DNA from: Chryseobacterium indologenes | GTDB lineage: Bacteria > Bacteroidota > Bacteroidia > Flavobacteriales > Weeksellaceae | Assembly: GCF_001295265.1 (NCBI RefSeq) | Contig: NZ_LJOD01000002.1 | Span: forward strand, 1 to 64,000 | Length of the DNA stretch: 64,000 nt | Direction: 5' to 3' | Shown here: piece by piece, positions 17,464-27,443 of the stretch | Numbering within the stretch: position 1 is the stretch's first letter | Layout of the letters: every line of letters starts with the position of its first letter | The notes under the pieces: model-generated | What the model saw: only the letters and a program-made list of their open reading frames with translations | The model's database searches: none | Told to the model about the DNA's origin: nothing | Position numbers and translations under genes: made by a program

Positions 17464-20004
17464 TTAAGCTGTTTTTACAGCCGGTCCTTCCTGTTTTTTC
17501 TTTTTATTCATCCAGAAAATTCCTAACGCGCTCAGTGCGATAAACAATCCAAAGCACAGTAGTGAAAGCCATTTTCCTTTTTCAATCACTTCAGGCTCAA
17601 AAATCATTCTGATCTGGTGTTTTCCTGCAGGAACGTGTACTGCACGCAGAAGATAATCAGCTTTGATATAAGGAACTTCTTTTTCATCCACAAAAACTTT
17701 CCAGCCATGAGGATAATAAATTTCGGAGAAAACTGCCAGCTGTGGTGTTTTTGATTCAGCTTTAAATTCCAGTTCATTCGGCTGGTATTTTGTAAGGCTG
17801 ATAAACGCAGTAGAATCTGCCTGAACCTGTTTTCCTTTGAAATAATCTTTATCGGATGAAGCAATAACCGCTGTTTTTTTACTGTCGATAATCCCGATAG
17901 ATTTGATCTCTTCATCCGGAGTATTCACAAACTTCAGATCGCTTACAAACCATGCATTTCCGTTGGCTTTGGCATTTGGCATTGCCTGAGGTTCTTCAGG
18001 TCCGCCTACTACCCAGTATTTGGCATTAAGAAGATTCAGGATATTCGGAACCTTTACTGAATCCATCACCTGGAAGTATTCATTGATCACATCATCATAT
18101 CTTCTCAGCTTTACGGCATGATACCCGCCAATAGAAGACTTGAAGTAAGAGGTGTTGGTTTCACTGAATGTTCCTAAAATATTATTGAAAATTCTGTAAT
18201 GCGTTTTATCTTTTTCAGCAATAGTTTCAAGGGTTTTGTTAACATTTACGCTGCTCAGAATTGATCCTAAGTTCGGATTTTGCTGTACTTTTTCAGCCAG
18301 CAGATCTGAACTTTCTGTCTGGAACGGGTTTTCAGCAAAAACTTTGTCTACATAGTTTTCATCATTCAGGTAACGTTTGTTTACCGTCCACAGATCAAAT
18401 AAACTTACCACTCCGATAATAACCAGTGCAATATTCTGGTTAAGCTTCTGCTTCATAGCCATAAAAAGGACTGCTGCTGTAATTCCAACATACATCAGTG
18501 CTTTTAAGGTATCTGCTCTGAACAGTTTATACCTTTCTCCGGAAAGATAATCCAGCAGGAAAGGAGGAAAATAGGTTCTTTCACTCTCCGTAGTGAATCC
18601 TAGTAGTGATTTTCCGAAGATTAAAAGGATAAGAAGAAGACCTAATGTTCCGCCGCTTACGTAAAGAAGGATCTTCTTTTTATATTCTTCCGTTAATTTT
18701 TCATCGGTAAAGAATCTGTACAATCCGATAATGGCAATCAGAGGGAATAACAATTCCACAACTACCAATATAGAAGACGGTGCTCTGAATTTGCTGTAAA
18801 AAGGAACGTGATCTATAAAGAAATCAGATAAAGGCATAAAGTTGCTTCCCCAGGCCAGTAAAACGGTAAGTACAGAAGCTCCCAGAATCCAGTATCTGTA
18901 TTTTTTCCATGCAAAGAAAAACCCTAAAAGAGCAAGGAAGCATACCACCGCGCCCTGATAAGCAGGCCCGGAAGTTCCCGGCTGGTCTCCCCAGTAGGTT
19001 ACTCCGTTGAATCCTTTGGAAATTCTGTCCATTTCAGCCTGAGAACCCACATTTTCCTGAATAAGCTCCTGAACCCTGTTCATGATTTCTTTTCCTTCAG
19101 GTTCCTGACTTCCGCCTCCCATTAGTCTTGGGATGAATAGATTCAGGGTTTCCAGTTTCCCGTAACTCCACATCAGAATACTGGTTTTATCCATTCCTGA
19201 TTTTCCTGAAGTGTGGCTGTCATTGGTCAGGATTTGTTTTCCACGAACCGTTTCTTTGATATATTCAGAATTGGCCATGATTCTTTGCGAGTTCATTCCG
19301 ACACCAATGATACATGATGCGGCAATAATCCCGGATGAAATAAGGAAATGCTTCATCTGAGTTTTCTTCTGGACTACCCTTATCAGTTCGGAAAGGAATA
19401 AAAATCCTAAGGCAAGGAACAGATAGTAGGTCATCTGAGGGTGGTTTGCTGCAATCTGAAGCCCCATAAACAGGGTAGTGGCAATGAATCCCCAGATATA
19501 CTGTTTCCTGATATAAACCAGTAAAATACCGGCCAGAAGCGGTGCGAAATACTCAATAGTATTCACTTTACCGTTATGTCCGGCGGCTATAATAATATAA
19601 AAATAGGTGGAAAGTCCAAAGAAGGTGGCTCCGAGAAGCGCATACTTCCAGTTTCTGACTGCCACCATTCCCAGAAAGAAGAAGCCTGCGAAAAGCAGAA
19701 ACAGGTAATTGACCGGTCTCGGCATAAAGTTCAGATACCTGTCGATCTGTTTGATGATGTCACCTTTGAACTGGCTTCCCATCTGATAGGTAGGCATCCC
19801 GCCAAACATGGAGTCACTCCAGTAGGTTTCTTTTCCGGTATCAGCTCTGTAGTCCAGAAGTTCTTTTGCTCCTCCTCTGTACTGCACAATATCATGCTGG
19901 AAAAGCTGTTTCCCTGAAAAAACAGGAGTGGAGTATAAAAATGCTAAAACTATAAATACAACTAATGAAATTGCAATATAAATTAAGTTTTTATTTTTAG
20001 CCAT
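17464..20004 (-). CDS. YfhO-family multispanning membrane protein
   Basis: Protein of 846 residues with about 12-13 membrane segments and large extracytoplasmic stretches, the YfhO topology. YfhO is a GT-C-like protein linked in Firmicutes to glycosylation of lipoteichoic acid. FSGKQLFQHDIVQYRGGAKE near the N-terminus, with conserved acidic residues in the first loop, is the GT-C-like active-site region. The long periplasmic domain at about 530-790 contains HGWKVFVDEKEV, typical of the family's C-terminal part. It is followed by the GT4 gene, supporting a role in surface glycan transfer. Confidence 0.83.
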   Translation of the reverse strand: MAKNKNLIYIAISLVVFIVLAFLYSTPVFSGKQLFQHDIVQYRGGAKELLDYRADTGKETYWSDSMFGGMPTYQMGSQFKGDIIKQIDRYLNFMPRPVNYLFLLFAGFFFLGMVAVRNWKYALLGATFFGLSTYFYIIIAAGHNGKVNTIEYFAPLLAGILLVYIRKQYIWGFIATTLFMGLQIAANHPQMTYYLFLALGFLFLSELIRVVQKKTQMKHFLISSGIIAASCIIGVGMNSQRIMANSEYIKETVRGKQILTNDSHTSGKSGMDKTSILMWSYGKLETLNLFIPRLMGGGSQEPEGKEIMNRVQELIQENVGSQAEMDRISKGFNGVTYWGDQPGTSGPAYQGAVVCFLALLGFFFAWKKYRYWILGASVLTVLLAWGSNFMPLSDFFIDHVPFYSKFRAPSSILVVVELLFPLIAIIGLYRFFTDEKLTEEYKKKILLYVSGGTLGLLLILLIFGKSLLGFTTESERTYFPPFLLDYLSGERYKLFRADTLKALMYVGITAAVLFMAMKQKLNQNIALVIIGVVSLFDLWTVNKRYLNDENYVDKVFAENPFQTESSDLLAEKVQQNPNLGSILSSVNVNKTLETIAEKDKTHYRIFNNILGTFSETNTSYFKSSIGGYHAVKLRRYDDVINEYFQVMDSVKVPNILNLLNAKYWVVGGPEEPQAMPNAKANGNAWFVSDLKFVNTPDEEIKSIGIIDSKKTAVIASSDKDYFKGKQVQADSTAFISLTKYQPNELEFKAESKTPQLAVFSEIYYPHGWKVFVDEKEVPYIKADYLLRAVHVPAGKHQIRMIFEPEVIEKGKWLSLLCFGLFIALSALGIFWMNKKKKQEGPAVKTA

Positions 20005-20035
20005 GCTGGTTATTATCTTTTATTTCTTGGAATTT

Positions 20036-20266
20036 TTACCTTTTGTCATTGTTTTCTTTTACCTCTTCATAGTCCACTGTTTCTGCATCCCAATTGAGGT
20101 TCTGCTTAATATTCTTATTTGAGTTGCTGATGTCCTGCTGTCTGTTATTATTTTCGTTGTTATTGAACCTGTAACTGTAAAAGGTTTTAAAGAAAATCCT
20201 TTTCAGGATATTCCAGACAAAGAAAAGAATAATCGCAATAAGTACTAACTCAAGAATGTACTTCAT
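20036..20266 (-). CDS. DUF4834-family small membrane protein
   Basis: 76 residues: one N-terminal membrane helix (YILELVLIAIILFFVWNIL), a basic patch, then an Asn/Gln-rich polar tail. The pattern matches the small flavobacterial DUF4834 family of unknown function. It precedes yfhO by 31 bases on the same strand, so it likely belongs to that operon. Confidence 0.7.
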   Translation of the reverse strand: MKYILELVLIAIILFFVWNILKRIFFKTFYSYRFNNNENNNRQQDISNSNKNIKQNLNWDAETVDYEEVKENNDKR

Positions 20267-20397
20267 AATAAATGTTATTTAAGGTTTTACATTTAAGGCT
20301 CAAAGCTGTTGATGAAAATACCTGTTCATAATAGAACAGTACGTCCGGATTGGCAGGCTTTCAACCCCTCAAACATATTTACTTCAGTTATTTTAAT

Positions 20398-21447
20398 TTA
20401 TTTGGAAGACGGATTTACCATTACAGATGAATTGGAAACGCTGGTCATGGATTGTGACTGCTTACCGTCTGAAATGGTTTCAACCTGTGTAGTCTTTACC
20501 GTGATATTCTGATTGGTAATCCATCCTGTACTTTGGTCAAACTTAATTGTTCCGTTCTGGGCAAGTTCGCTGCTCAGACTGTGAGTAATTGGTCCCTGTG
20601 TTTTCTTTTCTGTTTTCTTAGGAATTCCTCCGGTAACTGAAATCTCAGCCGTGCCGTTTCCTACACTTTTCAGAACGTAATTTGAAGTCACTTTAATGCT
20701 CCCGTTTGCATCTGCATTTTCAGAAGTGGTCCATTTTCCTCCGATCTTGGCTCCTTTTTTAGGAATAATGGTCAGGTTTTTTGTAAACTGGTCTTTCAGT
20801 ACTTTTTCATTAAATGTTTCTTTAAGACTTGCTACAACACTTGCTTTCTGGTTAGCATCTTTAAGAAGTGTTCCTGCCGCATCAGATACCTTCTTATAAA
20901 CAGCATCAAAACCTGTGATGGAAAGTACATTCCCTTTATCATCCATCTTCATGTTCAGCTTGTTTCCGGTAAGGGCTTTGTTGATATTCCAGATCATTTT
21001 AAGATCATCCTCTTTAGGAATCGGAAGCTTGGTATCTACTACAATGGTTTTCCCCTGAGCAGTTTGTGAGCTTCTTTTAGAAACCAGGTTAAGGGTCATG
21101 TCGTATACATTTCCTTTCACATCATTTACGGTGAAGTTCATTTCATCGGTAGATTCACTGGTTGCTGTGATTGATTTTCCCTGAGGATCTGTCATTGTTT
21201 TTACATCTCTCTGGTAGGTAGTAAGAGGATATGTTTTTCCTTTTTCCAGTTTGAATGTCTGTGTGAAAACTCCTGCCGAATCTTTGATTGCCGGGTTTTC
21301 TGCTACTTTTGCTACGGAATCAGCCGGAACTTCTATAGTAACTGTTTTTCCGGTTTTAGGATCCACTTTAGTAATGGTTGCTGTTTCTTTTTTACAGGAA
21401 ACAAGAGCTATTGATGATATTAATGCTAGCGCTGCTACGTTTTTCAT
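20398..21447 (-). CDS. lipoprotein, DUF6263-like
   Basis: Protein of 349 residues with a lipoprotein signal (MKNVAALALISSIALVSCKK, Cys18). The mature part contains repeated beta-rich segments of the form KVTSNYVLKSVGNGTAEISVTGG and a C-terminal KFDQSTGWITNQNITVKT. Proteins of this type are called DUF6263 in Bacteroidota. The function is unknown. It lies 53 bases after rlmB on the same strand and may be read from the same transcript. Confidence 0.7.
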   Translation of the reverse strand: MKNVAALALISSIALVSCKKETATITKVDPKTGKTVTIEVPADSVAKVAENPAIKDSAGVFTQTFKLEKGKTYPLTTYQRDVKTMTDPQGKSITATSESTDEMNFTVNDVKGNVYDMTLNLVSKRSSQTAQGKTIVVDTKLPIPKEDDLKMIWNINKALTGNKLNMKMDDKGNVLSITGFDAVYKKVSDAAGTLLKDANQKASVVASLKETFNEKVLKDQFTKNLTIIPKKGAKIGGKWTTSENADANGSIKVTSNYVLKSVGNGTAEISVTGGIPKKTEKKTQGPITHSLSSELAQNGTIKFDQSTGWITNQNITVKTTQVETISDGKQSQSMTSVSNSSVMVNPSSK

Positions 21448-21500
21448 TTGAATTTTTTTAAATTTTACTACTACTTTTATTTTTCCGCGGAAGGAATATG

Positions 21501-22247
21501 CTAAATCTGTACCGTTGTCATTTTCTGTCTTACGGCTTCATATAAGATAGCTCCGCAGGCAACAGAAACATTCAGAGACTGCGTTTTCCCTTCAATAGGA
21601 AGTTTTATTTTTTCGTCCGAATGATGCAGGACTTCTTTGGAAATTCCGGTTTCCTCATTTCCCATAACCAAAGCACAAGGTTCGGTAAAGTTTACATCAT
21701 AGATAAGCTTCTGAGCCTTCTCTGTTGCCGCAAATACTGAAATTCCGCTCTGCTGAAGAAAATCTACCGCATGGGCAAGATTGGCTTCCTTGCAGATCTT
21801 GATATTGTAAAGGGCTCCTGCCGAAGTTTTAATGGCGTCTGAGTTGATTGGAGCGGCTCCTTTTTCAGGAATAATCACAGCATCTACACCTACACATTCT
21901 GCTGTTCTGCAGATGGCTCCAAAGTTTCTTACATCAGTAAGCCTGTCCAGAATCAGTAAAAAAGGAGTTTTCCCCTCTTCAAATAATTGTGGAACAACAT
22001 CCTCTATCTTATGAAAAGGAACATCTGAAATAAAGGCCACTATACCCTGATGATTTTTTCTGGTAAAACGGTTCAGCTTTTCAACCGGAACATAATTGGG
22101 ACGGATTTTATTTTTGGCTAAAATGGCTTTCAGCTCAGCATAAATAGGACCCTGAAGTGCATTCTGCACAAAGATCTTGTCAATCGTTTTTCCCGCTTCA
22201 ATTGCTTCAATCACGGGACGCAGCCCGAAAATAAAATCGTCTTTCAT
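21501..22247 (-). CDS. rlmB: 23S rRNA (guanosine-2'-O-)-methyltransferase RlmB
   Basis: SpoU/TrmH-type SAM methyltransferase of 248 residues. The N-terminal SpoU substrate-binding domain (FGLRPVIEAIEAGKTIDKI) is followed by the trefoil-knot SPOUT domain with the three family motifs: motif 1 LTDVRNFGAICRTAE, motif 2 LVMGNEETGIS and motif 3 LPIEGKTQSLNVSVA. It methylates G2251 of the 23S rRNA peptidyl-transferase loop. Length and motifs are complete. Confidence 0.92.
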   Translation of the reverse strand: MKDDFIFGLRPVIEAIEAGKTIDKIFVQNALQGPIYAELKAILAKNKIRPNYVPVEKLNRFTRKNHQGIVAFISDVPFHKIEDVVPQLFEEGKTPFLLILDRLTDVRNFGAICRTAECVGVDAVIIPEKGAAPINSDAIKTSAGALYNIKICKEANLAHAVDFLQQSGISVFAATEKAQKLIYDVNFTEPCALVMGNEETGISKEVLHHSDEKIKLPIEGKTQSLNVSVACGAILYEAVRQKMTTVQI

Positions 22248-22483
22248 TGAGTTGTTTAAAGTTTCTATGTTTAAGGTATGAAGTTCAAAATTTAAAGTTC
22301 AGCATTTTGAACTTTAGGGCTTATACTTTATTCCTTTTAAATCTGTTGTTTTTAAATATTTAATAAATGAGCTGGTTTTTTTGCTTAGTGTTTCTGTTCG
22401 CTCAGTTAATGTTCCCGGTTTTTCTTCTGAAATAAAATTTCTGTCAAAACCCCTGAACTTTAAACCTAAAACGTTAAACCAAA

Positions 22484-22957
22484 TTATCTTCCTTTCTCTC
22501 CCAAAATAGCTCTTTTCTGCGACATTACGTACCCGTAATGAAGGCATTCATGCATATTGTTGAAGATAATTGCATCCTGAATGCTTTTCAGATCCATCCC
22601 GAAGCTTGTCGTATATGGAGTATAATCTGAAAAGAAGTCACTGTCATAATCTTTCATCAGAATTTTTGATGTTTCTGTAAGCAGGAATTCAAGATCTTCT
22701 ACTTCTGACTTCTGAACATTTAAGTTAGGAAGGGTCCCTTTTTTATAGGTTTCAATCCAGTATTTATCTATTCTGAAGGGATTTCCGCTCAGGTAATAAT
22801 GCAGTAGCTGCTGGGTGGCAACCGTATGGGCAATATTCCAGTATATATTATTGTTGAAACCGTCAGGAATCAGCAGAAGGTCATCATGAGACGTGTTCTG
22901 AAGGATCTCCAAAAGGTTCTTTCTTACTTGTCTGTGGGCTTGAAAATGATAATTCAT
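22484..22957 (-). CDS. DinB-family protein
   Basis: 157 residues from the ATG at 22957; a longer frame begins at a TTG at 22981, but the DinB fold starts at MNYHFQAHRQVRKNLLEIL. This is a four-helix bundle protein of the DinB/YfiT superfamily. Metal-binding His positions are plausible in NIAHTVATQQ, at the middle, and in NNMHECLHYG near the end. The superfamily includes thiol-dependent S-transferases, often using bacillithiol, which would fit the YpdA gene at 14 kb. Its substrate is unknown. Confidence 0.78.
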   Translation of the reverse strand: MNYHFQAHRQVRKNLLEILQNTSHDDLLLIPDGFNNNIYWNIAHTVATQQLLHYYLSGNPFRIDKYWIETYKKGTLPNLNVQKSEVEDLEFLLTETSKILMKDYDSDFFSDYTPYTTSFGMDLKSIQDAIIFNNMHECLHYGYVMSQKRAILGEKGR

Positions 22958-23116
22958 TTTGCAAAAAATTTTAATCTCCAAAAATAGTTTAATAAACTGG
23001 AAATGACAATTTTTTGAGGCAATGATTAAATTAAAACTTCTTAAATCCTGAAAAAATATGTTAATTGCTGTCCGTTTTCGGAATGTATAACTTTAAAAGA
23101 GATTGTATTTTTGTTA

Positions 23117-23160
23117 ATCAAAAAAAACTCCCACGAAAGGTATTCGAAGGGAGTTTTATT
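23117..23160 (-). terminator. terminator of the PNGase F-like gene
   Basis: Stem AAAACTCCC / GGGAGTTTT with a 16-base loop. Read on the minus strand it is followed by a run of eight T, 67 bases after the stop of the gene at 23227. Confidence 0.8.
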
Positions 23161-23226
23161 TTAAATTCAGATGGTTTATAATTTTTACCGGAATCTGACC
23201 AGTTGGATTACAGCACTGTAATTCTC

Positions 23227-24561
23227 CTATTTTTTAATGATTTTGTGCTTGAAAGTTATTCCGTCTTTAAGAACAATATTCAGAAAATAAACACCTGCAG
23301 TATATGGGGAGAGATCAATCGTATTTTTTCCATAAACTTCAGATAGCTTTCTTCCATCTATCCCGAAAAGGCTTATTGAAGCTACATCAGTTTTTGATTT
23401 TATATTAACGAAATCAGCTGTAGGATTAGGATATATACTTACGTCCACCGTTTTTACATCTTTTACCCCCAGAGAGGCATTGCTTTTCCCCTGCATGTAA
23501 ACGGATAGGTATACGTCTCCCTGCTGCTGGTTAAACACTGCTGTGGGTATGGTGTGTTTTAACGTGTGGTTTCCTGCGGCTATGGTTGGCATGCTGAATC
23601 CTCTGATAGGAACAGAGTTTCCGGGACACCAGTTGTTCCATGAAGTCCATTCTGCAAAGGATTTTGGTGATGCTCCATAGATTCCGTTACCCTGTGTGTT
23701 GTATACCCTGAACGGTTCACAGGAAATCCCTCCCGGAGTATAGGTCAGCATTTGTACGTCATCCATGTAAGTGTAGTTTTGTCTTCTCACGTATTCTTCA
23801 CCGCCGCTGTTAGCTCCATGGGGTGTAGATATTACAAAGAAGCGGGCATTGGTGACAGCATCTGGCAGATTGAAATTAACAATCCTCACCGTTTCACCGG
23901 CAACATCAGTGGCGTTATAGTTATTTAATCTGTTATAGGTAAGTAGAGGAGTAACCGTATTGAAGTCTGTAGCCGTTGCTCCGGCATCTGTTGAGAAAAA
24001 AGTCAGCGTTCCTGTAAATACATCATTTCTGCCGGTGCATCCTGCAACTTCATTCTGTGCAGCATAAGGAACACCGAAAACATCCAGCTCCATATACAGA
24101 TCATAATTGCTGCGTAAAGCCGTATCATGGAATATACTGTACATATTGCTTAAGTCATAGGTGTAAGGGACTTCCAGAGGAGAACGGTTTTTGTTCATAA
24201 ACGGAGTGATATATCTGCCTACTTCAATTCTCTTTACGTTGGTGTCATCTACGGTGTAAGTGGATTGGTTTTTAGGAACCATTGCCAGGAATACAGCTCC
24301 GAGACGGTCGTAATTATCACACAGGGCTCCAATAGTTACTCTCATGGCAATTTTTGCTTTAAAAGAGTTGAGTTCCGCATCGGTAAGCTTCCTTGCATAT
24401 CTGGCATTCGACAGTCTGATCAGCCCCGGCGGAACAGGTTGGGATACCAAGGGGGCATAACCGTCATAGTAAACAGCCTGAGAAATTAAATTGGTCATTG
24501 TTGTTTGTGATTGGAAAAGACCCGTAAAAAAAACGCTTAAAAAAAATAGCTTTTTGTACAT
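23227..24561 (-). CDS. secreted PNGase F-like protein with type IX secretion signal
   Basis: Protein of 444 residues with a signal peptide (MYKKLFFLSVFFTGLFQSQ) and a C-terminal type A sorting domain (YPNPTADFVNI from 377, ending KHKIIKK), so it is secreted by the type IX system. The body follows peptide-N-glycosidase F of Elizabethkingia. CDNYDR at 81-86 parallels CDEWDR, which holds catalytic Asp60. EVGRYITPF at 113-121 parallels EIGRFITPY. E158 in YMELD and E255/E256 in GGEEYV are placed like the other two active-site glutamates, and WCPGNSVPIR at 311-320 parallels WCPGMAVPTR. It probably removes or binds N-glycans outside the cell. The alignment was done by eye, so activity is inferred. 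It stands alone, with its own terminator. Confidence 0.78.
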   Translation of the reverse strand: MYKKLFFLSVFFTGLFQSQTTMTNLISQAVYYDGYAPLVSQPVPPGLIRLSNARYARKLTDAELNSFKAKIAMRVTIGALCDNYDRLGAVFLAMVPKNQSTYTVDDTNVKRIEVGRYITPFMNKNRSPLEVPYTYDLSNMYSIFHDTALRSNYDLYMELDVFGVPYAAQNEVAGCTGRNDVFTGTLTFFSTDAGATATDFNTVTPLLTYNRLNNYNATDVAGETVRIVNFNLPDAVTNARFFVISTPHGANSGGEEYVRRQNYTYMDDVQMLTYTPGGISCEPFRVYNTQGNGIYGASPKSFAEWTSWNNWCPGNSVPIRGFSMPTIAAGNHTLKHTIPTAVFNQQQGDVYLSVYMQGKSNASLGVKDVKTVDVSIYPNPTADFVNIKSKTDVASISLFGIDGRKLSEVYGKNTIDLSPYTAGVYFLNIVLKDGITFKHKIIKK

Positions 24562-24842
24562 ATCGTTGGTATTTGATACAAATATATTAAAATATGTGTT
24601 TAGATGTTTATTTTTGTTGTTTATTTTTTAAAATTAAAACTATTTGTTTGTGAAATGTGTAAAAAATTCATAGGTATTGGTGATTTTTTTTATTGTAAAA
24701 ATTAAAAATAGTTAATTTAATCAACATTGAGTAGGTTGTTTGTTTAAATTGTTAATCTAAATGCGATAATGATTATATTTATCTGTATAAATTGATTTTT
24801 TATTATTAAATTAGCATCGAATCTGTGTTAATTTAATTAATT

Positions 24843-26135
24843 ATGAAAAGAATTTTACTTTTGTCGTTGCTTCTGATCGTTTCAATACTGAAAGCCCAAA
24901 TCAATCTGAATATTGGAAGTACAAGTGTCGGCACAGCACCGATAAGCAGTTTTTTCTCCTATTCTTATGTTCAGCAGATTTATCTTAAACAGGAGCTCAA
25001 TGCCAATGCTGCAGGAAACATTACGGGTCTGTCCTTTTATCTGGATCCTTCGGCAATTATCACTGAGTCTTCCAGCTGGACTGTTTATCTTGGACATACC
25101 TCAAAAACGACTTTTGCTTCAGGAACAGATTGGATTCCGGCCTCACAGCTTACCCAGGTGTTTACAGGAACGGTAACCAATAATAACGGAAAAGTTGATA
25201 TTACTTTTACAACACCTTTTCCTTATAATAATACCGATAATTTAGTCATTGCCGCAAAAGAGAATTCTCCGAATATTGATATCAATAATTTTGATGAAGT
25301 TTTCCGTGTGTATTCCTATCTTCCGTCTTCCAGCCTTTATTATAAAGGTGACCAGATGGTTGTGGATCCTGCTTCTCCGCCCGGGGGTATAACAGCTGAG
25401 TACAAATCGGCAGTTACTATTGCCGGGCTTACTCCGAAAACCACTCCGCCATGTCCTTATATTACGTTCCCGGTAAATAATTCTCAATCCGTTCCCATGT
25501 CTCCCAATTTCAAATGGATGGCTGTTGCAGGAGCAGATTCTTATAAAGTTTCTTTAGGAACAACTCCCGGAGGTACCAATGTTATTAATCAACAGGTGGT
25601 AACGGCTACGAACTTTACTCCATCTGTTGCATTACAGCAGAATGTTGATTATTATTTGAGAGTTACCTCTGTTTCAGCAGGTGCTGAATCTACCGGCTGT
25701 TCAGATATTGTATTTAAAATTCCGCCGCCACCGGTAAATGATGCCTGTTCAGGGGCATTGGTGCCATCTGCTTTTCCTTATACCTACACACAGGCTGATG
25801 CAGTGTCTGCTACCAATAATGGAGGGTTTGTGCAAATATGCTCTGACGCAATGAATGACGGGGTGTGGTTTAAATTGGTAGGAGACGGATCTAAGTACAC
25901 CGTTAGAATTACAATGCCTTCAGGCAGTACTTTTGACCCACAGATGGGTTTCTATAGAGGAAGCTGTAGTAATCTGACCTGTTTAGGGGTCGTTGATAGT
26001 GGTGGGGCCGGTGGTTCAGAAGGAGCTACATTTACCTCAACAGCGGGAGTGGACTACTATATCAATATAGGATCTTATGAAGAGACAGTAGATGTACCAG
26101 AGGATGTATTTACAATAACAATTACAAAAGTATAA
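24843..26135 (+). CDS. exported protein with FnIII-like domain, paralogous to 42138
   Basis: Protein of 430 residues with signal peptide MKRILLLSLLLIVSILKAQ. Residues about 20-200 form a beta-rich module (WTVYLGHTSKTTF, then NNTDNLVIAAKEN) clearly related to the first 200 mature residues of the protein at 42138. A fibronectin type III-like domain (about 205-290, FPVNNSQSVPMSPNFKWMAV) and a C-terminal domain (about 298-430) starting VNDACSGAL follow. Unlike its paralogue it has no recognisable type IX C-terminal signal: it ends FTITITKV. It may be a surface or periplasmic adhesin-like protein; no enzyme motif is seen. Confidence 0.72.
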   Translation: MKRILLLSLLLIVSILKAQINLNIGSTSVGTAPISSFFSYSYVQQIYLKQELNANAAGNITGLSFYLDPSAIITESSSWTVYLGHTSKTTFASGTDWIPASQLTQVFTGTVTNNNGKVDITFTTPFPYNNTDNLVIAAKENSPNIDINNFDEVFRVYSYLPSSSLYYKGDQMVVDPASPPGGITAEYKSAVTIAGLTPKTTPPCPYITFPVNNSQSVPMSPNFKWMAVAGADSYKVSLGTTPGGTNVINQQVVTATNFTPSVALQQNVDYYLRVTSVSAGAESTGCSDIVFKIPPPPVNDACSGALVPSAFPYTYTQADAVSATNNGGFVQICSDAMNDGVWFKLVGDGSKYTVRITMPSGSTFDPQMGFYRGSCSNLTCLGVVDSGGAGGSEGATFTSTAGVDYYINIGSYEETVDVPEDVFTITITKV

Positions 26136-26195
26136 AGAGAAGGATTGATCTTAGCAGATTACGCTGCCTGAATCTGAATTTTTATTCCTGATTAT

Positions 26196-26226
26196 AAATA
26201 GCCGGCTTTTTTGAGCTGGCTATTTT
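26196..26226 (+). terminator. terminator-like hairpin after the 24843 gene
   Basis: AAATAGCCGGC / GCTGGCTATTT with one G-T wobble and an 8-base loop, followed by TTGTAT. It lies 61 bases past the stop. The rest of the gap to 26438 shows nothing I can support beyond AT-rich leader sequence for moxR. Confidence 0.6.
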
Positions 26227-26438
26227 GTATATGATTTGTCTGCTATGGTGATATATTTTGTATAGAAAATTGACTTTGCTGTCCGATAAATTTTTGTCTG
26301 CAAACTCATAGGGTCTGATAGAGGATACTCTGTCGGGGTTTCCGGAATATTTAACAAACTTTAACTCAAAAATGGCATTGATTGTGTTGATTACTGCAAG
26401 TATTTATCAGAAATTTACCAATTATTTTAAATCAAGCT

Positions 26439-27443
26439 ATGTCAGACACATATCAAGCTGAAGACATCCGCCAGCTGACGGAAAAAGTAAAGGAAAAAAA
26501 TTACTTATTTTCTCTTCTGAGACAGGAAATCAATAAAGTTATCATTGGACAGGAATATATGATAGACCGCCTTCTGGTAGGACTTCTTGGGAACGGGCAT
26601 GTTCTTTTGGAAGGGGTGCCGGGGCTGGCAAAAACCTTAGCAATTAAAACCCTGGCTGAAGCTGTTCATGGTGAGTTTTCAAGGATACAGTTTACTCCGG
26701 ATCTTCTGCCTGCAGATGTAGTGGGAACTATGATCTATAATATCAAAGACAATGATTTTTCCATAAAAAAAGGTCCTGTTTTTGCCAATTTTGTCTTGGC
26801 GGACGAGATCAACCGTGCTCCGGCAAAAGTACAGTCGGCACTGTTGGAAGTGATGCAGGAAAAGCAGGTGACCATTGGTGATGAAACCATGAAGCTGCCT
26901 AAGCCGTTTTTAGTACTGGCAACACAAAACCCTATCGATCAGGAAGGAACCTATCTGCTGCCGGAAGCGCAGAGTGACCGTTTCATGCTGAAATGTAAGA
27001 TAGATTATCCTGATTTTGAACATGAAAGAACTGTTATGAGAATGGTTTCTACCTCACATCAGCCAGTGGTAAAAGCCGTCATTTCCCTACAGGATATTAT
27101 TGATGCGAAAGAACTGATCAATCAGATCTATCTGGATGAAAAGATCGAAAAATACATTCTGGATATGGTGTTTGCAACACGTTATCCGGAAAAATACGGG
27201 CTTTCAGAACTTAAGAACTATATCGGTTTCGGAGCTTCACCAAGAGCATCAATCAACCTGGCTATCGCATCCAGAACCTATGCATTCCTGAAAGGAAGAG
27301 CCTTCGTAATCCCTGAAGATGTCAAAGCGCTTGCGCAGGATGTACTGAGACACAGAATAGGTCTTACTTTCGAGGCAGAAGCAGAAGAAATTACATCTGA
27401 AGAGATTATTACCAGAATATTGTCAAAAATTCAGGCACCCTGA
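26439..27443 (+). CDS. MoxR-family AAA+ ATPase
   Basis: AAA+ ATPase of 334 residues with Walker A GVPGLAKT (59-66), Walker B VLADEINRAP (119-128), sensor 1 LATQNP and the C-terminal lid containing RHRIGLTFEAEAEE. MoxR proteins act as chaperones that remodel or activate partners bearing von Willebrand A domains. Here those partners, DUF58, BatA and BatB, are encoded in the same operon. It heads the operon; its TGA overlaps the next ATG by one base. Confidence 0.93.
   Translation: MSDTYQAEDIRQLTEKVKEKNYLFSLLRQEINKVIIGQEYMIDRLLVGLLGNGHVLLEGVPGLAKTLAIKTLAEAVHGEFSRIQFTPDLLPADVVGTMIYNIKDNDFSIKKGPVFANFVLADEINRAPAKVQSALLEVMQEKQVTIGDETMKLPKPFLVLATQNPIDQEGTYLLPEAQSDRFMLKCKIDYPDFEHERTVMRMVSTSHQPVVKAVISLQDIIDAKELINQIYLDEKIEKYILDMVFATRYPEKYGLSELKNYIGFGASPRASINLAIASRTYAFLKGRAFVIPEDVKALAQDVLRHRIGLTFEAEAEEITSEEIITRILSKIQAP

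Noticed and set aside
22314..22547. 77-codon ORF at the end of the DinB gene
   Set aside because: It overlaps DinB in another frame and enters AT-rich spacer; no motif.
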